IMG/VR virus record: IMGVR_UViG_3300021373_003633
Span: 1-24,209 of that record
Length of the DNA: 24,209 nucleotides
Direction: 5' to 3' (one strand)
From: a virus
In this document: piece by piece, positions 15,641-22,238 of the stretch
Layout: each line of letters opens with the position of its first letter
Numbering within the stretch: the stretch's first letter is position 1
Notes under the pieces: generated by a model
Seen by the model: the letters and a program-made list of their open reading frames with translations, nothing else
Told to the model about the DNA's origin: nothing
Databases searched by the model: none
Translations under genes and position numbers: made by a program

Positions 15641-18600
15641 ATGACCGAACAATTTCTAAAAAGTACTTTTGAGACTACTTACAAAGACGACTTTAAGGAT
15701 TCTGATAACTATCATCGGATTCTTTTTAATTCAGGTCGTGCATTGCAGGCTCGTGAACTTATTCAAATGCAGACGATCATCCAAGAGGAAGTTCGTCGGT
15801 TTGCTGATAATATTTTTAAAGACGGGTCAGTAGTTACTCCAGGTGGTTTGTCACTTAATAACTCGCTTGAGTTTGTTAAGCTTGAAGGCAACCCGACCAT
15901 CACGACTTATCAGGTCGGTCAGACTCTTACAGACACTTCCGGTGTAACTGCTGAGATTGTTGCAATTGCTGCTTATGAAGATGCCAGTAATCCAGCAACA
16001 TTTTATATCAAATATACGAGCACAACTGCTGGTACACCCGGTAATACACCTGTAAGATTTACCAATTCTGATACAATCACCAATGGTATTACGCCAGTAC
16101 AGATTCAGATTGCAAATACTATTGAAAACCCTGCGGTTGGTCGTGGTACTCAGCTTTCTGTTTCTACCGGTTCTTTCTATGCACAGGGTCACTTTGTTCA
16201 GTGTAATCCTCAGTCTATTTTCGTTGATCGTTATTCCTCAACACCCACCAAGAATGTTGGTTTCCGTGTTGTTGAAGATATCGTAACGACCGATGACAAT
16301 GATGCTCTGTTCGATAACCAGAATGTACTTCCTAACCAATCTGCTCCTGGTGCTGATCGTTACCGTATTCAACTCATTCTCACCAATGAAGAAGATGTTG
16401 AAGCTGACCAGAACTTTATTCTTTTGAATCGCATTGATCGTGGTCAGTTTGTTGATGAAATTGATTTGTCAACATACAACATCATTGGTGATGAAATGGC
16501 TACACGGACTTTTGAAGAGTCTGGTAACTATACAGTGACAGCGTTTAATGCGACTTTTGCTGATTCTGATGATAATACAAAGCTTAAGTTGGATGTTGAT
16601 ACCGGTGTTGCTTATGTAAATGGTTACCGTGTTTCAAAGACGGCGCCTACAGCCATTTCTGTAAATAAAGCACAAGATACCGGTACAATTGATAATGATG
16701 TAGTTGCTGCCAACTTTGGTAATTATGTCAAGATTGAAGGTTCTTCTGTACTTGGAATTCCTAATGTAGATATTCTGGAAACAGTAAATCTTAGAAATGC
16801 AACCAACTATGGTGGTTCTACAATTGGTACTGCACGTGTTAGACACGTTGAGCGCGATGGCGTTGATTTCCGCTGGTACCTTTTTGACGTACAAATGGAT
16901 AATGGTCAGAACTTCCGTGACGTACGTTCAATTGGACTCAGCTCTACTTTTAGAGGTAACCCGATTCTTGAGAATTCTAATGCTGTAATCAAAGAAGCGA
17001 ATAATAATAACCTTTTCTTTGATATGAGCAATGAAAGACCAAGTGCACTGAATAGCATCTCATTGACGACCCAGCGCCGTTTCACTGATGTTACCACAGG
17101 TCTTGGTGTTTCTTCTTTGACTGTAACTGGTACTGAAACATTCTCAAATACAACTCAATGGATCGTTTCTAGAACAGATACTGGAGATATTGTGACACCT
17201 TCTTCTATTACAGGAGCAGGTACTCAGGGTGTTTCTATTGATGGTCTTCCAGTAAGTACAAATGTTGAGATTATTGCATATGTTAATAACTCAGCGGGTA
17301 CCGTAAGAACAAAGACTCTAACTGAAACTACGACAACTGCATCTATTGACTCTGATGGTGATGGTGTTAGGTTTATTCCTTTGACCAAAGCAGATGTTTA
17401 CTTGGTTTCTAGAGTTAGATCAGAAGATTCTGATGGTGATGATCTGTCAAACAGGTTTATTCTTGATAATGGTCAAAGAGACAACTTCTATGCTCAAGGC
17501 CGTTTGATTCTTGATGCATCATTTACTCCACCTACTGATCCTGTATTTGTTCGCTACCAATACTTTGATCATGGCGCTAATGGTCATTTCTTTGCAGTCA
17601 ATTCTTACAATGGACAAGTTGACTATGAAGAAATTCCAGCGTATGTACAAGCAAATGGCGAGTTAATCGAGCTTCGTAACGTATTGGATTTCCGTGCACG
17701 TAAAGGTGATTTGGATTCTGACTTTACTGTGTCTAGCGGTGTTATTCATGAGCTGCCTGCAAACACCGATTTGATTGAAGCTGATGTAACATACTACCTG
17801 CCACGTCGTGATATTCTCGCGATTAATAATTCAGGCGCGTTCCAGTACATCACTGGTACTTCTCAGTTTGATCCTCAATTCCCTCCTTTGCCTACTACTG
17901 CAATGGACCTATATCAAGTTGAAATGAATGCATACACCGACAATTCAAACGATCTTACGATTACACCTATCGCAAACAAGCGTTATACAATGCGTGATAT
18001 CGGTAAGATCGAAAAGCGTATCGACAATCTTGAAGAAGTCACTGCATTGAATCTCCTCGAACTCGAAACTTCTACAATCGAGGTTCTTGATTCTAATGGA
18101 AACAATCGATTCAAGAATGGTTTCTTTGCAGATAACTTTAAAAGCTTTGATTTTGCTGCAATTGAATCTAATGAATTCCGTGCTTCCATTGATATCAATA
18201 ATGATGAAGTTCGTCCAGGTTTTAATACTAAGAATGTTAGAATTATGCTGGACTCCGAAGCTTCAACAAATGTAACTCTTTCCGGTGATAATGTATATTT
18301 GAGCTATGAAGATTCTGCAGTTATTTCTCAGATTCTTGCTTCAGATACAGAAAACGTTAACCCATTCTCTATCATCACTAATGAAGGGTCTATGGTTCTT
18401 TCACCTTCTAGTGATATTTGGACTACCGTTAGACGGACATTTGTTGATTCTCGCGGTCGTCAAGTTCCTGGTAGACAAAGACGTACTGTGCAAAGACTTG
18501 TTGCTAGAAGTCAATTTGGACCATGGAATAATGTAAGAACTTTTAGATCTTTGGGTGGAAGCTCTGAACTTCTTCCATTCATTCGTTCTCGTCGAGTATC

Positions 18601-20572
18601 GTTCCATGCACGTGGTCTTAAGCCATTGACTGAACACTTTGCGTTCTTTGATGGACAAGACGTTGCTGCATTGATTCGCGAAGAAACAGATTTTAGTAGA
18701 ATTTCTCGTACTTCTAATTTCTTGGATCAGCCTCGTTGGAGAAATAATGATGTACACCCATCTACTGCATCTGCTCTAGTTTCTGATGCGAATGGAGAAA
18801 TCATCGGATCATTCTTTATTCCAGGCGATACTTTTGCTGCTGGCGAACGTGAATTCAAGATTCTTGACATTTCTGCAAATAATGACGATGGTGCCACATC
18901 TATAGCACGTGCTAGTTACTTTGCACAGGGTACTTTGGATAGAAGAACATTTGACATTAGACCAGTACGTCGTGACCCGTTGGCTCAATCATTTAGATTG
19001 CCAAATGTTGATATGCCATTTGGTGGATTTGTTTCCAAGATTGGTGTATTCTTCTCTACACGCCCTGATAATGATGTACCGGTACAGATTGAAATTCGCC
19101 CATTGGAAAACGGTGTACCATCTCAGAACCAGGTTCTGCCGGGTAGTATTACCTCTGTAAATAGAGATGATGTTGTTATTCCAGGTGACACCAACAACCT
19201 GACTTCTGTACAAGGTGCTGAAACTCAGTTTGTATTTGATGAACCAGTATATCTTGAGCCTGGTAATTCTTATGCATTCGTGCTTTCTGCAGATACTACA
19301 GATTATAATGTGTATGTTGCACGGGCTGGTGATTTCCATCTTGGTACGACCGAATCTCGTATTAAGCGTCAACCAACAATGGGTTCCTTGTTCTTGTCAC
19401 AGAATGCAATTACTTGGACGCCTGATCAGATGCGTGATATGATGTTTAATCTTTATTGTGCTTCCTTTAATACGTCTTTGACTGGCGAAGCTATTATTGA
19501 AAACGTCGATCTCGCTGATGATCTTCTTGATGCTGATCCATTCTTGACTGACTCAGGTTCGCCAACAGTGACCGTTATTTCTCCGAATCACGGTCTTGTT
19601 ATCAATGATGTGGTTACCTTCACTGGTGTAGATTCTTCTGCCGATATTGGTGGTATCATGGGTACTTCCATTCTTGGTGATCGCACAATTACTAAAGTTG
19701 ATGGCACAGGGTTTACATTCGATGCCGATTCGGATGCAACATCCACGGTAAGAGCTGGCGGTAATGATAACCTTGTAACTCAAAATGCGATGTTCGATGC
19801 AATTGTTCCTGCTATTGGTAACTTTATTCCAGAAGAAACCAATATGACATTCGTGGCTAATTACACTGACGGTGTTAGCTTGTCAACAGCGAATAATGTA
19901 ACAAATGCAGCATATGGCAAATCTTCTACAGATGAACCATTCATTCCAGATGAACAAGTTGTATTTGATACACCAAGAATGATTGCTGGTGCTAAACTAG
20001 AAGAGGCTGAGCTTGGTGCTGGTGTGCGTTCCCTGACTATTAAGGGTACAATGACCACGACAAACAAGTGGGTATCTCCAGTTATTAATTTGCAACGATC
20101 TGATATGTTGCTGGTTAGCAATAGAATCGATAATCAAGATTCTGATGCATCGGTTGTAGCTCCGTTCAATAATCCAATTACTTGGGTTGACGAAACTGAT
20201 CCTGCTTCCGGTACTCATATTGCTAAGCACGTGACAAATGCGATCAACCTAGAAGAAGCTGCTGTGGGTCTTAAGATTATTGCTGCTATGAATCGTCCAT
20301 CGGTTGCTGAAGTCGATCTTTACTACCGGGTAATTGATACTGGTTCTGATGATAACATTCAAGACAAGTCTTGGATTTATGTTGAAGAAGAAACCAATAA
20401 CCCTACTGATAATAACAGAGACATCTTCCGTGATTATCAGTACTTGATTGGCGGTCAGGGTGGTAACCTTGATCCATTCACCACGTTCCAATTGAAGTTC
20501 GTATTTAGATCGAGTAATAGTTCACGTGTTCCACGTCTACGTGATCTTCGTACAATCGCACTGGGCACTTAA
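15641..20572 (+). CDS. Giant DUF4815-type baseplate / fibre-attachment protein
   Basis: This 1643-residue protein begins with the DUF4815-like head NYHRILFNSGRALQARELIQ followed by MQTIIQEEVRRFADNIFKDG. A probable F-x-x-G-x-T-type beta module follows (about 85-155). Residues near 715-775 include YYLPRRDILAINNSG, then RYTMRDIGKIEKRIDNLEE, a likely coiled coil, and NGNNRFKNGFFADNFKSFD. Later come DPLAQSFRLPNVDMPFGGFV with FFSTRPDNDVPVQIEIRP, and a beta domain near 1310-1370 (PNHGLVINDVVTFTGV...). T4-like marine phages carry such giants after gp8, where T4 has genes 9-11, and they are virion proteins. I infer that it forms the wedge periphery that anchors fibres; the exact T4 equivalent is unclear. 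Confidence 0.8.
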   Translation: MTEQFLKSTFETTYKDDFKDSDNYHRILFNSGRALQARELIQMQTIIQEEVRRFADNIFKDGSVVTPGGLSLNNSLEFVKLEGNPTITTYQVGQTLTDTSGVTAEIVAIAAYEDASNPATFYIKYTSTTAGTPGNTPVRFTNSDTITNGITPVQIQIANTIENPAVGRGTQLSVSTGSFYAQGHFVQCNPQSIFVDRYSSTPTKNVGFRVVEDIVTTDDNDALFDNQNVLPNQSAPGADRYRIQLILTNEEDVEADQNFILLNRIDRGQFVDEIDLSTYNIIGDEMATRTFEESGNYTVTAFNATFADSDDNTKLKLDVDTGVAYVNGYRVSKTAPTAISVNKAQDTGTIDNDVVAANFGNYVKIEGSSVLGIPNVDILETVNLRNATNYGGSTIGTARVRHVERDGVDFRWYLFDVQMDNGQNFRDVRSIGLSSTFRGNPILENSNAVIKEANNNNLFFDMSNERPSALNSISLTTQRRFTDVTTGLGVSSLTVTGTETFSNTTQWIVSRTDTGDIVTPSSITGAGTQGVSIDGLPVSTNVEIIAYVNNSAGTVRTKTLTETTTTASIDSDGDGVRFIPLTKADVYLVSRVRSEDSDGDDLSNRFILDNGQRDNFYAQGRLILDASFTPPTDPVFVRYQYFDHGANGHFFAVNSYNGQVDYEEIPAYVQANGELIELRNVLDFRARKGDLDSDFTVSSGVIHELPANTDLIEADVTYYLPRRDILAINNSGAFQYITGTSQFDPQFPPLPTTAMDLYQVEMNAYTDNSNDLTITPIANKRYTMRDIGKIEKRIDNLEEVTALNLLELETSTIEVLDSNGNNRFKNGFFADNFKSFDFAAIESNEFRASIDINNDEVRPGFNTKNVRIMLDSEASTNVTLSGDNVYLSYEDSAVISQILASDTENVNPFSIITNEGSMVLSPSSDIWTTVRRTFVDSRGRQVPGRQRRTVQRLVARSQFGPWNNVRTFRSLGGSSELLPFIRSRRVSFHARGLKPLTEHFAFFDGQDVAALIREETDFSRISRTSNFLDQPRWRNNDVHPSTASALVSDANGEIIGSFFIPGDTFAAGEREFKILDISANNDDGATSIARASYFAQGTLDRRTFDIRPVRRDPLAQSFRLPNVDMPFGGFVSKIGVFFSTRPDNDVPVQIEIRPLENGVPSQNQVLPGSITSVNRDDVVIPGDTNNLTSVQGAETQFVFDEPVYLEPGNSYAFVLSADTTDYNVYVARAGDFHLGTTESRIKRQPTMGSLFLSQNAITWTPDQMRDMMFNLYCASFNTSLTGEAIIENVDLADDLLDADPFLTDSGSPTVTVISPNHGLVINDVVTFTGVDSSADIGGIMGTSILGDRTITKVDGTGFTFDADSDATSTVRAGGNDNLVTQNAMFDAIVPAIGNFIPEETNMTFVANYTDGVSLSTANNVTNAAYGKSSTDEPFIPDEQVVFDTPRMIAGAKLEEAELGAGVRSLTIKGTMTTTNKWVSPVINLQRSDMLLVSNRIDNQDSDASVVAPFNNPITWVDETDPASGTHIAKHVTNAINLEEAAVGLKIIAAMNRPSVAEVDLYYRVIDTGSDDNIQDKSWIYVEEETNNPTDNNRDIFRDYQYLIGGQGGNLDPFTTFQLKFVFRSSNSSRVPRLRDLRTIALGT

Positions 20573-20573
20573 T

Positions 20574-20783
20574 ATGTCCCGTCGTTTGATTAAGGTGCAG
20601 GGTAACCCCAGTCTTAGGAAGGATTCTAAGACTGGGGCAATTCTCTCTATAAATAAAGAAGATTTAGAGAAAGCCAAACTTAAAAAGAAAAGTCAAAAAG
20701 AAAAAGATCAAAAGATTAAGAATCTTGAAAATGAAGTTTCTGAATTAAAATCTTTGGTAACACAGATGTTAGAGAATAGATAA
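20574..20783 (+). CDS. Small basic coiled-coil protein, function unknown
   Basis: I choose the ATG at 20574, one base after the giant gene stops (TAATATG), giving 69 residues; a longer upstream start would sit inside that gene. The N-terminus is MSRRLIKVQGNPSLRKDSKT then GAILSIN. A strongly charged helix follows (KKKSQKEKDQKIKNLENEVS) with Leu/Val heptads, so a coiled coil is likely. Short proteins with a GNxxLxxDxxTGAIxNxN-like start and a coiled-coil tail recur beside structural genes in T4-like phages; their role is unknown to me. Its coding sequence contains a very strong hairpin (20606-20637) and an exact late-promoter box (20648-20655). The stop abuts the next ATG (TAAATG). Confidence 0.75.
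   Translation: MSRRLIKVQGNPSLRKDSKTGAILSINKEDLEKAKLKKKSQKEKDQKIKNLENEVSELKSLVTQMLENR
20606..20637 (+). terminator. Intrinsic-terminator-like hairpin inside a coding sequence
   Basis: CCCCAGTCTTAG (20606-20617) and CTAAGACTGGGG (20626-20637) are perfect reverse complements. The loop GAAGGATT can close by two more pairs (a G-U and an A-U) to an AGGA tetraloop. The following bases, CAATTCTCTCTAT, are only moderately U-rich, so termination may be partial. It sits 34 bases after the stop of the 1643-residue gene and within codons of the small coiled-coil protein. Termination is inferred; the stem itself is plain in the sequence. Confidence 0.6.
20648..20655 (+). promoter_or_regulatory. T4-type late promoter box TATAAATA just after the hairpin
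   Basis: An exact TATAAATA lies ten bases after the hairpin, inside the small coiled-coil gene and about 130 bases before the adhesin start at 20784. Because it is inside a gene it could be a chance match. Its position directly after a terminator-like stem makes a restart of transcription for the fibre genes plausible. Confidence 0.4.
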
Positions 20784-21848
20784 ATGGACAAGACTTACGG
20801 TGTAGCTCAAGAGCTCGCAACATCTTTTAATCGCGATTCAAAAGCGACATACAACAATTGGAATGGTGAATCAGTCACAGCCGATTCCGATGTTGCCCGT
20901 ATTGAATATGAAAATGGCTTGGTAAAAGGTATTCTTATTGAGGATGATGATCTTCGTCTTAAGCTGACAGATACTTATTATGATTCTGCAGATTTCGACG
21001 ATGAAATCATTAATGGTACTTTTGATAATGGTACAACCGGTTGGACTGTACCAACAACAGCTCAAGTAACAACCGGTGATAATCGTCTAGAATCAAATAG
21101 AAATGGCGAGATTGATGAAGACCTTGCAAGTTTTTATCAGATTTTTTCTACACCTGTAGGTCAAAAGTATAGAGTCACTTTTAATCTTATTTCAGTAACT
21201 CTTGGCGATTTTATTGCAGAAGGCTCAACGGCAAACTATAATACGATCCATAATTCAATCTATACTAATACACCAGGCCAGCATTCATTTGAATTCACAG
21301 CAACAACTACATCGAGTCGTATTTCTATTAGACCTGAAAACTTTTCTGGTGTAATGATTGTAGATAATGTTAGTGTAGTTCCTTTGAACAACTTTGGTAC
21401 ATCTGGTTCTATTCTAGTTAAGGGTAAACACTCATTGGGTCTTGGTCAAAGATCTGCTGCAGGAATCCAGGGCATCTTTTCATTGAAAGATTCTGGTACT
21501 TCTGGTACTGATACAATTAATGCATATATTGATAATGATTCATTGGTATATGAAATTGTATCTGGCGGTTCTTCTATTCTTGACCAAGATTTGACTACTT
21601 CATTGGATTCCGCTTTTTCAATGCTAGTTACTTATGAAACCGGTAGTCAAAAAGCATTTTTGAATGGAACTAAAGTTGCTGATTTGTCGGTAACTTCTGC
21701 ATTACCTTCAACGTCAATTGATACATTACAAATTGGCGGAATCTTTGCGGGTTCAACACTTAAAGGCTTTAATGGCAACATTTCTGAATTGAAATTTTGG
21801 CCACGAGTATTGAGCGATTCAGAAGGTCTTAGTTTCAGTTCTTTATAA
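20784..21848 (+). CDS. Tail adhesin with CBM-like and LamG/concanavalin-like domains
   Basis: This 354-residue protein starts MDKTYGVAQELATSFNRDSK. The SFNRDSKATYNNWNGES...ARIEYENGLVKGILIEDD head (about 14-55) is a motif found at the front of many phage tail and fibre proteins. Residues about 78-205 form a carbohydrate-binding-module-like sandwich (INGTFDNGTTGWTVPTTAQV, then FYQIFSTPVGQKYRVTFNLI and MIVDNVSVVPL). Residues about 210-350 look like a LamG/concanavalin-type domain, ending with GFNGNISELKFWPRVLSDSE. Both folds bind sugars, so I infer a receptor-binding or surface-glycan-binding virion protein. The start follows the upstream stop directly. The stop overlaps a late-promoter box. Confidence 0.75.
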   Translation: MDKTYGVAQELATSFNRDSKATYNNWNGESVTADSDVARIEYENGLVKGILIEDDDLRLKLTDTYYDSADFDDEIINGTFDNGTTGWTVPTTAQVTTGDNRLESNRNGEIDEDLASFYQIFSTPVGQKYRVTFNLISVTLGDFIAEGSTANYNTIHNSIYTNTPGQHSFEFTATTTSSRISIRPENFSGVMIVDNVSVVPLNNFGTSGSILVKGKHSLGLGQRSAAGIQGIFSLKDSGTSGTDTINAYIDNDSLVYEIVSGGSSILDQDLTTSLDSAFSMLVTYETGSQKAFLNGTKVADLSVTSALPSTSIDTLQIGGIFAGSTLKGFNGNISELKFWPRVLSDSEGLSFSSL

Positions 21849-21851
21849 ATA
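21844..21851 (+). promoter_or_regulatory. T4-type late promoter box TATAAATA before the fibre genes
   Basis: An exact TATAAATA overlaps the adhesin stop codon and lies 35 bases before the next ATG at 21886, in one of the few real gaps of the region. A GGAAG ribosome-site-like stretch (21873-21877) follows before the start. Confidence 0.65.
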
Positions 21852-21885
21852 ATAACGGAATTATAATATCACGGAAGCTTAGGGA

Positions 21886-22230
21886 ATGAATTACGCAGAT
21901 TTAGAAATTCATCAAGGCGCAGACATCGTTTTTCGACTTGAACTTATTAATGATGATAAGACTGCTAAGGACTTGACGAACCTGACTGCACGAGCTTACA
22001 TCAAAAAGACATATGCGACATCTGACTCAGATGCGACCGCTTTTGTATGCAGCTTTCCTGAGCCAAGAACTGATGGCTACCTTGATTTGACCTTGGATGG
22101 TACTGTTTCCGACGACATGCGTAAGGGAATGTACTACTATGATGTATTTCTGTTTAATAATGATAGCGATTCTGAAAAAATCTTAGAAGGCCGCGTCGAT
22201 CTTAAGCCTTCAGCAACAAGCATTATTTAG
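21886..22230 (+). CDS. Small BppU-N-like baseplate/fibre protein
   Basis: This 114-residue protein begins MNYADLEIHQGADIVFRLEL and has the compact beta-sandwich pattern IHQGAD-F--L-L, AKDLTNLTARAYIKKTY, DGYLDLTLDGTVSDDMRKG, MYYYDVFLF and ILEGRVDLKPSAT. This is the outline of the N-terminal domain of BppU-type baseplate upper proteins, also seen as stand-alone proteins in T4-like marine phages. I infer that it joins fibres to baseplate or capsid surfaces. The next gene, a long fibre, starts eight bases later and is probably the partner. The exact attachment site is unknown. Confidence 0.7.
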   Translation: MNYADLEIHQGADIVFRLELINDDKTAKDLTNLTARAYIKKTYATSDSDATAFVCSFPEPRTDGYLDLTLDGTVSDDMRKGMYYYDVFLFNNDSDSEKILEGRVDLKPSATSII

Positions 22231-22238
22231 GACAAAAG

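Noticed and set aside
15851-20491. Many antisense open frames of 60-130 codons opposite the giant gene
   Set aside because: They have odd composition, no ribosome sites with sensible spacing and no recognisable motifs; they follow from codon bias of the long sense gene.
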